64,000 nt of DNA from an uncultured Prevotellaceae bacterium (GTDB lineage: Bacteria > Bacteroidota > Bacteroidia > Bacteroidales > Bacteroidaceae): assembly GCA_900543815.1 (NCBI GenBank), contig UQST01000004.1, forward strand, positions 62,001-126,000, read 5' to 3'. Of the stretch, positions 1 through 9,124 are shown one piece after another. Both the position numbers and the translations under genes were made by a program. Positions within the stretch are counted from its first letter, which is position 1; the number at the start of each line of letters is the position of its first letter. The notes beneath the pieces are model-generated. The model had not been told where the DNA came from. It saw only the letters and a program-made list of their open reading frames with translations, and searched no databases.

Positions 1-1
1 T

Positions 2-2428
2 ATGGCTCTGTTCTGCGTGGCTCTGACAGCGGCGGCGCAGGTGAATGTGGAGGTTGACCTGGCCGACAAGCGCGCACAGGTGAGCCCCACGCTCTACGGC
101 ATCTTCTTCGAAGACATCAATCATGCAGCCGATGGCGGACTCTATGCCGAACTGATACGCAACCGCTCGCTGGAGTTTTCAGACAGGGAGCCGGATGGCT
201 GGGAGCCACTGCAAAGCCAGTTGGAGCTCTGCCGCGAAGGCATGCTCAACGATGTGCAGAAGCAGGCACTCAGGGTACGCATCGAGGCTCCCGGAGGCGG
301 TGTGCGCAATACCGGGTTCTGGGGCATCGGCGTGCAGGAAGGCACTCAGTACCGCCTCTCGCTGTGGGTACGCGCCGAGGCAGGCAAGCCGGGCAAGCTC
401 ACAGCCAGTCTGCGCAGCAAGGACGGCACCCTGCTGGGCAGCAGCGAGGTGAAGGGCAGGGTGAAGAGCAAGTGGCGCCACCTGGAAGCCGTCATCACCG
501 CAGAGGGCAGCGACCCGCAGGCCGAGTTCGTGCTCACGGCCGAGAAGCCCTGTACGATGGTGCTCGATGTGGTGAGCCTCTTCCCGCCCACCTTCAAGGA
601 CCGGCCCAACGGATGCCGCCGCGACCTGGCCGAGATGCTGCTGGCCATGCGCCCTGCATTCGTCCGCTTCCCCGGAGGATGTGTGGTGGAGGGCAACATC
701 AAGCCCGAAAACGCATGGCACTGGGAGCGCACCGTGGGTCCCATCGAGCGCAGACCCGGACACATGAATGCCATTTGGGGCTATCCCTCAACCGACGGAC
801 TCGGATTCCACGAGTACCTGCAATTGTGCGAGGACCTGGGTGCCAAACCCCTCTATGTGGTCAACGTGGGCATCTGGCACGGCGGCTGCACGCCCATCGA
901 CAGCCTTCAGGGATGGATAGACGAGTGCCTGGCAGCCCTGGAATATGCCAACGGACCCGTGACGAGCCGCTATGGCAAGATGCGCGCAGCCAACGGACAC
1001 CCGGCTCCCTTCGGCATCGCCTATGTGGAGATAGGCAATGAGAACTACAACTTCCACCTGCAGGACAACTCTGACCAGAGCGATCACTATCCCGAGCGAT
1101 ACCGCCTCTTCTACGATGCCATCAAGGCCCGCTTCCCCGAGGTGCAGTGCATAGGCAATGTGGAAGCGTGGGGCACCGACCATCCCAGCTGGCGCAATGA
1201 CCATCCGGTGGATATTATCGACGAGCATTATTACCGCTCCCCGCAGTGGTTTGTGGGGCAGTACCACCGGTTTGACCATTATGACCGGCAGGGGCCGGTC
1301 ATCTACCCCGGCGAATATGCCGTGACGCAGAACTTCGGACAGACGGGCAACATGAATGCGGCACTGGGCGAGGCGGTCTTCATGATGGGCATGGAGAACA
1401 ATTCCGACATCGTACGCATGAGTAGCTACGCGCCCATCTTCATCAATGAGAACCACAGCCAGTGGCACCCCGACATGATTCGCTTCAATAGCGCAAAGGC
1501 ATTCGGCACGCCCAGCTACTGGGTGCAGCAGCTCTTCCCCAACCATGTGGGAACCCGCGTGGTGGGCAGCCGGCTCACCTGGAGCATGCCGCGACCCCAG
1601 GGGATGAGGCGCAGCCGGCCAGTGCAGGTGGGCGTGGGCACATGGAGCACCCGCGCCTCGTTCCGCAACGCACAGGTCATCATCGATGACCGAACGCTGG
1701 ATGTGGAGCCTGGTCAGGCCTGGGCGACGGCCAACCTGAAGCAGCACGGCGAGTGGAAGACCGCCGACGGGATGCTCACACAGACCTCTATGGAGCAGGG
1801 CACGGCACGCCTCTGCCCCGTGGCCATCAGGGGCGACCGCTATTCGTGGCGCATCGAGGCACGCAAGGACAGCGGTGACGAGGGTTTCCTCGTGCTCTTC
1901 GACTATGCCGGCAGGCAGGACTACTGCTGGTTCAATGTGGGTGGATGGGGCAACACAAAGAGTGCCGTGGAGCAGACTGCCGCAGGACAGAAGAGCAAGA
2001 TGCCGGGTGAAAAGGACGCCCGGGTGGAGAACGGAGTGTGGCACACGCTGCAGGTGGATGTGGATAGGGACAGCGTGTTCTGCCTGATGGACGGGCAGCT
2101 GCAGTGCGAAGGCATCATCACAGGAGGCGACATGCACGGTGTGTATTCCACCAGTACGCTTGACGAGCGCACGGGCACGCTATATACCAAGGTGGTCAAC
2201 CTGGGTAACACAGGTACCGACGGCACGCTCCATCTCAATGGAGGGCGTGCCACCAAGGCTACCCTCACCCGCCTGGCAGCCCAGAAGGGCACCGATGAAA
2301 ACACCATACAGGAGCCCCTGCGGGTGGCACCCGTGCAGGTGGAGACGGCGGTGGAGCCCGATGGCAGCACCGTGCGATTCAGCGTGCCGCCGTTCAGCAT
2401 CAGCATCCTCAGTGTGAGCCTGCAGTGA
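2..2428 (+). CDS. Secreted alpha-L-arabinofuranosidase, GH51
   Basis: Hydrolyses terminal alpha-L-arabinofuranosyl residues from arabinoxylan or arabinan, probably in the periplasm or at the cell surface. The 808-residue reading frame starts at the window edge with a hydrophobic stretch ending AAAQ, so it carries a signal peptide and the true start may lie upstream of the window. After the GH51 opening segment (YGIFFEDINHAADGG) comes a carbohydrate-binding-like insert at about residues 75-195, then the catalytic barrel with VEIGNENY near residue 345 (acid/base Glu in GNE) and PGEYAVTQ near residue 435 (likely nucleophile Glu). The last 250 residues look like a laminin-G/arabinofuranosidase C-terminal beta domain. 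The family assignment is firm; the exact polysaccharide target is inferred. Confidence 0.93.
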   Translation: MALFCVALTAAAQVNVEVDLADKRAQVSPTLYGIFFEDINHAADGGLYAELIRNRSLEFSDREPDGWEPLQSQLELCREGMLNDVQKQALRVRIEAPGGGVRNTGFWGIGVQEGTQYRLSLWVRAEAGKPGKLTASLRSKDGTLLGSSEVKGRVKSKWRHLEAVITAEGSDPQAEFVLTAEKPCTMVLDVVSLFPPTFKDRPNGCRRDLAEMLLAMRPAFVRFPGGCVVEGNIKPENAWHWERTVGPIERRPGHMNAIWGYPSTDGLGFHEYLQLCEDLGAKPLYVVNVGIWHGGCTPIDSLQGWIDECLAALEYANGPVTSRYGKMRAANGHPAPFGIAYVEIGNENYNFHLQDNSDQSDHYPERYRLFYDAIKARFPEVQCIGNVEAWGTDHPSWRNDHPVDIIDEHYYRSPQWFVGQYHRFDHYDRQGPVIYPGEYAVTQNFGQTGNMNAALGEAVFMMGMENNSDIVRMSSYAPIFINENHSQWHPDMIRFNSAKAFGTPSYWVQQLFPNHVGTRVVGSRLTWSMPRPQGMRRSRPVQVGVGTWSTRASFRNAQVIIDDRTLDVEPGQAWATANLKQHGEWKTADGMLTQTSMEQGTARLCPVAIRGDRYSWRIEARKDSGDEGFLVLFDYAGRQDYCWFNVGGWGNTKSAVEQTAAGQKSKMPGEKDARVENGVWHTLQVDVDRDSVFCLMDGQLQCEGIITGGDMHGVYSTSTLDERTGTLYTKVVNLGNTGTDGTLHLNGGRATKATLTRLAAQKGTDENTIQEPLRVAPVQVETAVEPDGSTVRFSVPPFSISILSVSLQ

Positions 2429-2469
2429 TTTTCGGGCGCACCACCGCGGTGCGTTCCACTTTTATATCG

Positions 2470-2477
2470 TATCTTTG
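2470..2477 (+). promoter_or_regulatory. Promoter -7 element of rpoN
   Basis: TATCTTTG matches the Bacteroidetes -7 consensus TAnnTTTG. The rpoN ATG lies only 10 bases after the element, so the transcript would have a leader of a few bases at most. Confidence 0.6.
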
Positions 2478-2487
2478 CACTTATAAT

Positions 2488-3972
2488 ATGGACCAGAAGA
2501 ACGTACTAATCCAGCAACAAGGCCAGCAGCAGGTGCAGGTGCAGACACTGGCTCCGCAGCAAGTGCTCTTGGCCAAGCTGACGGAGATGCCTGTGGATGC
2601 CCTTCGTCAGAGGGTGGAGAACGAGTGCATGGAGAATCCCTGGCTGGAGAAGGCCGGTGGCGACAGCGATGAGGCCGTGGGCACAGAGGCTGACAGCGAC
2701 GGCTCCACTGCTCTGGACGGAGACGGCGGGAGCGTTGCCGACGAGCGCGTGGGCGACTATGGGTCCGAGGACGACATCCCCGACCACCTGCTCAATGGCG
2801 CCGCTGCACAGAACCGACCCGAGAACGTGGATTACCGCACCACGCTCTCCTTCTATGACCACCTGAAAGACCAGGTCCATGAATACGACCTCACACCCCA
2901 TCAGGAGCAGGTGCTCGAGTACCTGATAGGGTCGCTCGGCGAGGACGGCATGCTGCCCAAGTCGCTCGACCAGCTGGCTGATGAGGCCGAGATATACCAG
3001 AACCTGACCACCGACAGCCGCGAGCTGGAGCAGATGCTGCACATCCTGTGGCAGTTTGATCCGCCTGGCATCGGTGCCCGCTCGCTGCAGGAATGTCTCC
3101 TGCTGCAGATAGCCCGAGCCCCCCATGTGCGCTTCCGCAAGGAGGCCACCGAGGTGTTGCGCTCCTGCTACGACGATTTCATGCACAAGCGATGGGACAG
3201 GATAGGGCAGCGGCTGCACCTGGACGACCGCACCATCGAGGGTGTCAAGCGTGTGATACTGCGCCTGAACCCCCACCCGGGCTTCTCCCTGGGCGAGCAG
3301 GACGGGGCGGCCAGCCAGCACATCACGCCTGACTTTATCGTGGAGACCGACTCCGATGGCAACATCACCCTGACGCTCAACGAGGGCGACATGCCTGCTC
3401 TCACCGTGAGCGAGGATGCCACCGAGCGCCTGGCGGCATACGACAGACGCAAAGGCCGACCGCTGAGCCACTCCGAGCAGGAAGACATGCGCTTCACACG
3501 CCGCTACGTGGAGCGCGGACAGATGTTCATACAGGCGCTGATACAGCGTAGGGAGACCATGACACGCACCATGCAGGCCATCATCAACTGGCAGCGGCCC
3601 TTCTTCCTCGAGGGTGACGAGAGCCTGCTGCGCCCCATGGTGCTCGACGACATTGCCGGACGCACGGGCTACGACATCAGTACCATCAGCCGCGTGAGCA
3701 ACAGCAAGTACGTGCAGACCAGCTTCGGCATCTATCCCCTGCGCTGGTTTTTCCAGCGCAAGAGCGTGAGCGCTGACGACAGCAGCGAGGTGACACAGCG
3801 CGCGGTGATGGGTGAGTTGCGCAGGCTGGTGGAGTCGGAGGACAAGGCCCGCCCGCTGAGCGACGGACGTCTGGCCGAACTCATGGCAGAGCGAGGCTAC
3901 CCCCTGGCACGCCGCACCGTGGCCAAGTACCGCGAGCAGATGGGCATCCCGTCGTCAAAAATGAGAAGATGA
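2488..3972 (+). CDS. rpoN: RNA polymerase sigma-54 factor
   Basis: Alternative sigma factor that directs RNA polymerase to -24/-12 promoters and needs enhancer-binding ATPases. The 494-residue protein has the glutamine-rich region I (QQQ...LTEMPVDALRQRVENECMENPWLE), an acidic linker, the core-binding domain, the helix-turn-helix region and the RpoN box ARRTVAKYRE near the C-terminus. I place the start at 2488 and not at the further upstream ATG at 2425 because the promoter -7 element lies at 2470-2477 and the region I homology begins at this Met. Its last codons overlap the next ORF by ATGA. Confidence 0.95.
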   Translation: MDQKNVLIQQQGQQQVQVQTLAPQQVLLAKLTEMPVDALRQRVENECMENPWLEKAGGDSDEAVGTEADSDGSTALDGDGGSVADERVGDYGSEDDIPDHLLNGAAAQNRPENVDYRTTLSFYDHLKDQVHEYDLTPHQEQVLEYLIGSLGEDGMLPKSLDQLADEAEIYQNLTTDSRELEQMLHILWQFDPPGIGARSLQECLLLQIARAPHVRFRKEATEVLRSCYDDFMHKRWDRIGQRLHLDDRTIEGVKRVILRLNPHPGFSLGEQDGAASQHITPDFIVETDSDGNITLTLNEGDMPALTVSEDATERLAAYDRRKGRPLSHSEQEDMRFTRRYVERGQMFIQALIQRRETMTRTMQAIINWQRPFFLEGDESLLRPMVLDDIAGRTGYDISTISRVSNSKYVQTSFGIYPLRWFFQRKSVSADDSSEVTQRAVMGELRRLVESEDKARPLSDGRLAELMAERGYPLARRTVAKYREQMGIPSSKMRR

Positions 3973-4580
3973 AGACAATAATCAGCATAGCACGAGTGCT
4001 CTCAGCGCTCTTCCGCCCCGTGTATTACCCCATCGTGGGGTTTATCATACTGTTCACCTTCACCTACATGAGCATCTTCCCGTGGGTGTTCAAGCTGTGG
4101 GTGGTGGTCATGGTATATGTCTTCACCGTGCTCCTTCCCAGCGTCACCACACATGCCTACAGCCGTCTGAGGGGATGGCGGGCGCATGAGCTGGGGCACA
4201 GGGAGAAGCGTGTGGTGCCCTACGCCATACACCTCTGCGGCTACCTCTGCTGCATGTTCATCATGCGCAACATCCATCTGCCGCGCTTCATGCTGGCTAT
4301 CCTGGCCGTGAGCTTGCTGGTGCAGGCTGCCTGCCTGCTGGTCAACCTGAGGTGGAAAGTGAGCACGCACTCGGCAGGAGCGGGCGCTGTGACAGGTGCC
4401 CTGGTGGCCTATGCGCAGCTCTTCGGCTTCAATCCCGTGTGGTGGCTGTGCGGTTGCATCCTGCTGTGTGGGCTGGTGATGACCAGCCGCACCATACTGC
4501 GCCGGCACACGCTGTGGCAAGTGCTGGCCGGCACACTGCTGGGCGTGCTGTGTGGCTACTCGGGCATCAGGATGATGTGA
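3969..4580 (+). CDS. PAP2-like integral membrane protein, degenerate phosphatase motifs
   Basis: A 203-residue membrane protein with about six hydrophobic segments, translationally coupled to rpoN by an ATGA overlap. It shows relics of the PAP2 (type 2 phosphatidic acid phosphatase) signature: HREKRVVPY in place of KX6RP, KVSTHSAG in place of PSGH, and SRTILRRHTLWQVLAG in place of SRX5HX3D. The histidines are kept but the final Asp is replaced, so whether it is an active lipid phosphatase is open. Known relatives act on undecaprenyl or lipid phosphates; any such role here is inference. The 78-bp palindromic repeat begins 19 bases after its stop. Confidence 0.7.
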   Translation: MKTIISIARVLSALFRPVYYPIVGFIILFTFTYMSIFPWVFKLWVVVMVYVFTVLLPSVTTHAYSRLRGWRAHELGHREKRVVPYAIHLCGYLCCMFIMRNIHLPRFMLAILAVSLLVQAACLLVNLRWKVSTHSAGAGAVTGALVAYAQLFGFNPVWWLCGCILLCGLVMTSRTILRRHTLWQVLAGTLLGVLCGYSGIRMM

Positions 4581-4886
4581 CGCGGCGGGCCGTCTGACGC
4601 AGTACGCTGCATGTGCCCACGCAGTGCACTGCATCGGTCATCGCAGCGCGCTCCGTAGTCCATCGCACCGCACTGCATGAAAAGGTACGGTATTCCGGCT
4701 GAAACTGGTTGGCGCACCGGCAGGAGCGTGATTGTGCATTGAGCATCGTCGAAAGGGGCACTGCGGGGAACCGAAAAGCCTCCCGTATGGAGAGGAAAGG
4801 GGCGCTGCGAGGAGAAGAGGAGACTCCTTGGTGTCCCTGACCAGAGTGAAGAAATGGAAAAAGGAACGACTTAAAACTATAGACAC
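4581..4886. other. Intergenic space upstream of purE
   Basis: 306 bases with one copy of the 78-bp four-palindrome element at its left end (4599-4676). I see no ORF of quality, no clear TAnnTTTG promoter for purE and no convincing terminator in the remainder. Confidence 0.6.
4599..4676 (-). repeat. Four-palindrome 22-bp-pitch element, copy 1
   Basis: Four 12-bp near-palindromes begin at 4599, 4621, 4643 and 4665, exactly 22 bp apart, each pair separated by a 10-bp linker (for example ATCGGTCATC). Units read GCAGTACGCTGC, GCAGTGCACTGC, GCAGCGCGCTCC and GCACCGCACTGC. Strand is given in the orientation where the unit GCAGTGCGGTGC comes first. The array lies just after the PAP2-like gene. Confidence 0.9.
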
Positions 4887-5393
4887 ATGGAACCCATTGT
4901 AAGTGTTATCATGGGCAGCACAAGCGACCTGCCCGTCATGGAGAAGGCTCTCGCCTTTCTGAACGAACAGCAGATACCCTTTGAGGTGAATGCGTTGTCG
5001 GCCCACCGCACGCCCGATGACGTGGAGGTCTTTGCACGCTCAGCCGAAGAGAGGGGCATCAAAGTGATTATCGCGGCAGCAGGCATGGCTGCGGCTCTGC
5101 CTGGCGTCATCGCTGCCAGCACCACCGTACCCGTCATAGGTGTGCCCATCAAGGGTATGCTCGACGGTCTGGATGCCATGCTCTCTATCATCCAGATGCC
5201 TCCTGGCATACCTGTGGCCACAGTGGGAGTGAACGGGGCGCTCAATGCTGCCATCCTGGCAATGGAGATGCTTGCCCTGAGCGATGCACACATCGCCAAG
5301 CGGCTGCACGCATACAAGGAGGGGCTGGGCGCCAAGATAGCCAAGGCCAACCGCGAGTTGGCCGAGCTGAAGTATGATTTCAAGTGCAACTGA
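4887..5393 (+). CDS. purE: N5-carboxyaminoimidazole ribonucleotide mutase
   Basis: Cytoplasmic enzyme of de novo purine synthesis that converts N5-CAIR to CAIR. The 168-residue protein has the canonical PurE class I landmarks: MGSTSDLPVM at the N-terminus, SAHRTPD (catalytic His region), AAAGMAAALPGV and IGVPIKG. Length is normal for the family. ispG follows 21 bases downstream on the same strand, so the two are probably cotranscribed, an arrangement seen in other Bacteroidetes. Confidence 0.96.
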   Translation: MEPIVSVIMGSTSDLPVMEKALAFLNEQQIPFEVNALSAHRTPDDVEVFARSAEERGIKVIIAAAGMAAALPGVIAASTTVPVIGVPIKGMLDGLDAMLSIIQMPPGIPVATVGVNGALNAAILAMEMLALSDAHIAKRLHAYKEGLGAKIAKANRELAELKYDFKCN

Positions 5394-5414
5394 AACCAAA
5401 GGAGACTGCAAGGC

Positions 5415-6845
5415 ATGACCGACATCAATCATAGTACGGCTTCTGCCCTCAAGCCAGAGGCTCCCTACGTGCGCCGCCGGAGCAGCGTGGCCAGGGTGGG
5501 GCAGACTGCCATCGGTGGCGACAATCCCATCAGGGTGCAGTCGATGACCACCAACAACACCAACGACACAGAGGCTTGCGTGGCGCAGGCCAAGCGCATC
5601 ATCGCTGCCGGGGGCGAGCTTGTGAGGCTCACCACACAGGGCACGCGTGAGGCGGAGAATATGGCCAACATATCGGCGCAACTGAAGGCGGAGGGCATCA
5701 TGACGCCCCTCGTGGCCGATGTACACTTCAATCCCGCTGTGGCGGATGTGGCTGCCACATGCTGCGAAAAGGTGCGCATCAACCCCGGCAACTACGTAGA
5801 TCCCGCCCGCACCTTCAAGAAGTTGTCCTATGACGACGCTGAGTATGCCGACGAGGTGCGCAAGATAGAGGCCCGGCTGCTGCCCTTCCTCGATATCTGC
5901 AAGCAGCATCACACGGCGGTGCGCATAGGGGTGAACCACGGATCGCTCTCCGACCGCATCATGTCGCGCTTCGGCGACACGCCCGAGGGCATCGTGGAGT
6001 CCTGCATGGAGTTCCTGCGCGTGTGCCGCAAGGCGGACTTCACCGATGTGGTGCTGAGTGTCAAGGCCAGCAACACCGTGGTGATGGTGCGCTCGGTGCG
6101 CCTTCTGGTCGAGGCCATGGACCGCGAGGATATGCATTTCCCCCTGCATCTGGGTGTCACCGAGGCGGGCGAGGGTGAGGACGGACGCGTGCGCAGTGCC
6201 GTAGGCATAGGCGCGCTGCTCACCGAGGGGCTGGGCGATACCATCCGCGTGTCGCTCTCCGAGGAGCCCGAATGCGAGATTCCCGTGGCGCGCAAGCTGG
6301 TCAGCTTCATCCCCGAATGCGCCTCCCTGCGCCGTACAGCTCCCATTGAGGATGGCGTGATGAGGCTCTCGCTGGACGAGGATGATGCCGAGGACCTGAT
6401 GCTCAAGGCGGCTATGGCTGCCGGTGCACCGCTCATCGACGGCCGCGCCACCGACCTGGTGGTGACCAACAAGGGGGTTGAGCAGCCCCGCCTGGCCGAC
6501 AGCATCCTGCAGGCTGCCCGCGTGCGCTTCACCCACACCGAGTTTATCTCGTGTCCCGGATGCGGCCGCACCCTCTATGACTTGCAGGGAACCATTGCCC
6601 GCATCAAGGCTGCTGTGAGTGAGGCGGCTGTCTCCTTGCCCCGTCTCAATACACTGAAAATCGCCATTATGGGCTGTATTGTGAATGGTCCGGGCGAGAT
6701 GGCCGATGCCGACTATGGCTATGTGGGCGCCGCCCGACGCAAGGTCTCGCTCTATCGCGGCAAGGTGTGCGTGGAGAAGAACATCCCCGAGGAGGAGGCT
6801 GTGGAGCGCCTGCTGCAACTCATCAGAGAGGACGGGGAAGCCTGA
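5415..6845 (+). CDS. ispG: 4-hydroxy-3-methylbut-2-enyl diphosphate synthase
   Basis: Iron-sulfur enzyme of the MEP isoprenoid pathway that reduces MEcPP to HMBPP. The N-terminal TIM barrel (VQSMTTNNTNDTEA, LVADVHFNP, CCEKVRINPGN, RIGVNHGSLS) and the C-terminal [4Fe-4S] domain (CPGCGRT and MGCIVNGPGE) are intact. At 476 residues it lies between the short E. coli form (about 370) and the roughly 600-residue form usual in Bacteroidetes, because the central insert between SFIPEC and FISCPGCG is only about 90 residues. Terminator-like hairpin at 6879-6902 closes the purE-ispG unit. Confidence 0.96.
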   Translation: MTDINHSTASALKPEAPYVRRRSSVARVGQTAIGGDNPIRVQSMTTNNTNDTEACVAQAKRIIAAGGELVRLTTQGTREAENMANISAQLKAEGIMTPLVADVHFNPAVADVAATCCEKVRINPGNYVDPARTFKKLSYDDAEYADEVRKIEARLLPFLDICKQHHTAVRIGVNHGSLSDRIMSRFGDTPEGIVESCMEFLRVCRKADFTDVVLSVKASNTVVMVRSVRLLVEAMDREDMHFPLHLGVTEAGEGEDGRVRSAVGIGALLTEGLGDTIRVSLSEEPECEIPVARKLVSFIPECASLRRTAPIEDGVMRLSLDEDDAEDLMLKAAMAAGAPLIDGRATDLVVTNKGVEQPRLADSILQAARVRFTHTEFISCPGCGRTLYDLQGTIARIKAAVSEAAVSLPRLNTLKIAIMGCIVNGPGEMADADYGYVGAARRKVSLYRGKVCVEKNIPEEEAVERLLQLIREDGEA

Positions 6846-6878
6846 CAGCGTTTCCCTTCCATGGAGTGGCAATAATGT

Positions 6879-6902
6879 GAAGCCCGGTTCATGCCGGGCT
6901 TC
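6879..6902 (+). terminator. Hairpin terminator after ispG
   Basis: GAAGCCCGG and CCGGGCTTC form a perfect 9-bp stem with a 6-base loop, followed by a weak pyrimidine-rich tail (TCTCGTCT). Confidence 0.7.
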
Positions 6903-7093
6903 TCTCGTCTGCATCGCCGGGCACAAGATGTACCATTGTATCATGCCGTCCGGCCCGTTCCGCTCCTCCGAAACCCTCATCCCGCTCCTTAGGGGGCCAT
7001 AACTCGCCCCGAAGGCCAAAAAAGCGAGCCTCTATGGGTGGGTTGTCGGCAAAAAGGTGTATATTTACAACCATAAGTTATAAAGTACAAAGG

Positions 7094-7969
7094 ATGACGA
7101 AGTATCTCAGACCGCTCTTGGCCGTGTGCACATTCGTGGCTGTCCAGGCCATCACATGCACTGTCGTGTACGTGCTATTGATTCTCGAATGTATGAGAGA
7201 GACCGCTGCCCGCACCGGCGGAAGCATATTCTCGACCAGCAGTTACCCCAATGTGCTGCCCGAGCTCACTGTTGGCAACACCGTAGAAATACTGGTAGTA
7301 TCGTCGCTCGTGACGCTGATATTGCTGGTGGGGGTGCTTCATCTGGTTCGCTTTCCCCGTACATTCGACGCACGCAGCGTGCATTGGTTCAAGGTGCCTG
7401 CCGCCTTGGTGGGCAGTGCCGCAGGCATCCTGGCCGTGAGCCTCTTCTCTGAATTCTTTGACCTGCCCGACTTCACAGGCGGGAGCCTCGCTAAGATGAT
7501 GGACAGTGTGCCCGGTATCCTGGCCGTGGGAGTGCTGGGGCCTATACTGGAGGAGGTGGTGTTCCGCGAGGCGCTGCTGGGCGGAATGTTCGCGCAAAGG
7601 GTCTCTCCGTGGAAGGCCATCCTTATCTCGGCATTCGTCTTCGGCGCTGTGCACTTCAATCCGGCACAGTTCCCCGCAGCCTTCTGCATCGGTCTGCTGT
7701 TGGGCGTAGTGTATTGGAAGACGGGCAACATCGTGGTCACCTCCATCATCCATATGGCCAACAACCTGCTGTGTGTGACGCTGGTGAGAGGGTTGGGCGA
7801 TGCTGCCGACACCTTCTCGCTGGGTCAGTGGATGGGCGGCGGCATGGTGCCCATAGTGGTGGCAGGCCTTTCCCTGTTGCTCTGCGTGGGCATGTTTGCC
7901 GTTTTCATCAGGACTTATCCCCAGGTGGCAACGCCCGAGGACTACGATGATGACCTCAAGTACATCTGA
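7094..7969 (+). CDS. CPBP-family intramembrane metalloprotease (Abi/CAAX-like)
   Basis: A 291-residue polytopic membrane protein with six to eight hydrophobic segments. It carries the CPBP hallmark EEVVFRE near residue 165 and FGAVHFN (second motif His) about 35 residues later, followed by a HMANN third motif. Members are glutamic-type intramembrane endopeptidases of uncertain substrate. The start is placed at 7094 (MTKYLRPLL) because a TATATTTA -7-like element sits at 7060-7067; the further upstream ATG at 7034 would precede it. It stands 29 bases upstream of the nitroreductase gene and may share its transcript. Confidence 0.85.
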   Translation: MTKYLRPLLAVCTFVAVQAITCTVVYVLLILECMRETAARTGGSIFSTSSYPNVLPELTVGNTVEILVVSSLVTLILLVGVLHLVRFPRTFDARSVHWFKVPAALVGSAAGILAVSLFSEFFDLPDFTGGSLAKMMDSVPGILAVGVLGPILEEVVFREALLGGMFAQRVSPWKAILISAFVFGAVHFNPAQFPAAFCIGLLLGVVYWKTGNIVVTSIIHMANNLLCVTLVRGLGDAADTFSLGQWMGGGMVPIVVAGLSLLLCVGMFAVFIRTYPQVATPEDYDDDLKYI

Positions 7970-7998
7970 CCTCACCACCCTCACCACCCTCCAGCATT

Positions 7999-8847
7999 AT
8001 GAAGAACAAGATAATCAAAGTCAGTGTGGATGCCCATAAATGCCGCCACTGCCGCCGTTGCGTGGAGGTGTGTCCGGCATCGGTGCTGGGCTGGACCGAG
8101 GAGCGTATGCCTCGTCTCCAGCATGCCAGCCAGTGTATAGGATGCGGCCATTGCATGGACGTGTGCGAGTCGGATGCCCTGCACCACTCCCTGTTCCCCG
8201 CAGGGCAGGTCCACACGGTGAGGCGCGACATCCTGCCCACCCCCGAGAGTATGATGGAACTGCTGCGTGCGCGGCGCTCCAACCGCACGCTCACCAACTG
8301 CCCCATCCCGCCCGAAATGCTGCGTGACCTGCTTGAGGCAGCCCGCTATGCGCCTACTGCCGAGAACACCAGGCGGGTGCGTGTGACGGTGCTCGAGGGT
8401 GACCAGATACGCGAACTGGAGGGCGTGGTCATGCGATTCTTCTTGCGGTTGGCCAGCGTGCTGATGGCGCGTCCCATGCGCCCCATCACCCGTATGCTCC
8501 TGCCCGACCTCTATGGTGAAGCTCCCGAACTGGAGCGCTTCCGCCAGCGCTGGGAGTCGGGCGAGTTGCCCTGTTGCTGCAACGCTCCATGCGTTCTTGT
8601 GTTCAGTGCTCCAGCGGGTTATGACTTTGCCTGGCAGGACTGTAACCTGGCCTATCAGAACGTTTCGCTCATGGCGGAGACGCATGGTCTGAGCCAAATA
8701 TACCTTGGTCTGGTGCAAACCGCACTCCGCTTCATGTCTCGCCGCAAGGTGTCGCGCCTGCTCGGCTTGCCCAAGGGGCATGTTCCCCGCGCCTATATGG
8801 CCATTGGCATTCCCCGCTTCCTCTATCCCCGCTACACCGAGCGCTAA
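7999..8847 (+). CDS. Nitroreductase with N-terminal 2x[4Fe-4S] ferredoxin domain
   Basis: The 282-residue protein begins with two cluster motifs, CRHCRRCVEVCP and CIGCGHCMDVCE, followed by a nitroreductase-like flavin domain (MELLRARRSNRTL, LEAARYAPTAENTRRVRV, and a C-terminal FMN-binding segment). Such fusions pass electrons from ferredoxin-type clusters to FMN and reduce unknown substrates, often in anaerobes. The domain order is seen in the sequence; the substrate is not known. Confidence 0.88.
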   Translation: MKNKIIKVSVDAHKCRHCRRCVEVCPASVLGWTEERMPRLQHASQCIGCGHCMDVCESDALHHSLFPAGQVHTVRRDILPTPESMMELLRARRSNRTLTNCPIPPEMLRDLLEAARYAPTAENTRRVRVTVLEGDQIRELEGVVMRFFLRLASVLMARPMRPITRMLLPDLYGEAPELERFRQRWESGELPCCCNAPCVLVFSAPAGYDFAWQDCNLAYQNVSLMAETHGLSQIYLGLVQTALRFMSRRKVSRLLGLPKGHVPRAYMAIGIPRFLYPRYTER

Positions 8848-8882
8848 TCCTTTCACCGGTCTTGAAAACCAATCCAGCCTGC

Positions 8883-9060
8883 TCCCTTCGGGGGTTGAAA
8901 AGCGGTCCCTTTGGGAAGTGAATAGTAGTCCCTTCGGGAAGTGAATAGTGAAAAGTGCAAAGTGAAAAGCGGTCCCTTTGGGAAGTGAATAGTGAAAAGT
9001 GCAAAGTGAAAAGTGGTCTCTGCGGGGAGTGAAAAGTGAAAAGTAAAAAGTGAAAAGTGC
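8883..9060 (+). repeat. GTCCC/GGGAAGTG tandem array, about 22-bp pitch
   Basis: TCCC-TTY-GGG cores occur at 8883, 8906, 8929, 8973 and 9017 (spacings 23, 23, 44, 44), with AAGTGAAAAGTG-type filler between them. The intermediate 22-bp positions at the 44-bp steps have lost the GTCCC core. Related to the array at 16801-16955. Confidence 0.8.
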
Positions 9061-9120
9061 TGCGCGATGGCAAAGAGCGTAATGCCCACATCGCGCCAGC
9101 CCAATTCAAAATTCATAATT
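9061..9120 (+). repeat. Dispersed block, copy 1 (GCGCGATG...CATCGCGC)
   Basis: An 8-bp inverted repeat GCGCGATG/CATCGCGC with an internal spacer of about 20 bp is followed by CAGCCCAATTC and AATTC-rich sequence. A near-identical block stands at 16957-17020, each time directly after a GTCCC-type array. A tail-only third copy is at 17117-17155. Confidence 0.8.
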
Positions 9121-9124
9121 CAAC

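Noticed and set aside
788..2137. 449-codon minus-strand ORF opposite the arabinofuranosidase
   Set aside because: Shadow of the GH51 gene; His/Val/Leu-rich composition typical of antisense frames of GC-rich genes, no promoter and no recognisable domain.
5040..7019. 659-codon minus-strand ORF opposite purE-ispG
   Set aside because: Spans two well-supported genes and has biased antisense composition.
8732..9116. Short minus-strand ORFs rich in FHFSLFT-like repeats, and similar ones at 16.7-17.0 kb
   Set aside because: They are translations of the 22-bp GTCCC/GAAAAGTG arrays; 22 is not a multiple of 3, so the frame shifts each unit and the ORFs are by-products of low complexity.
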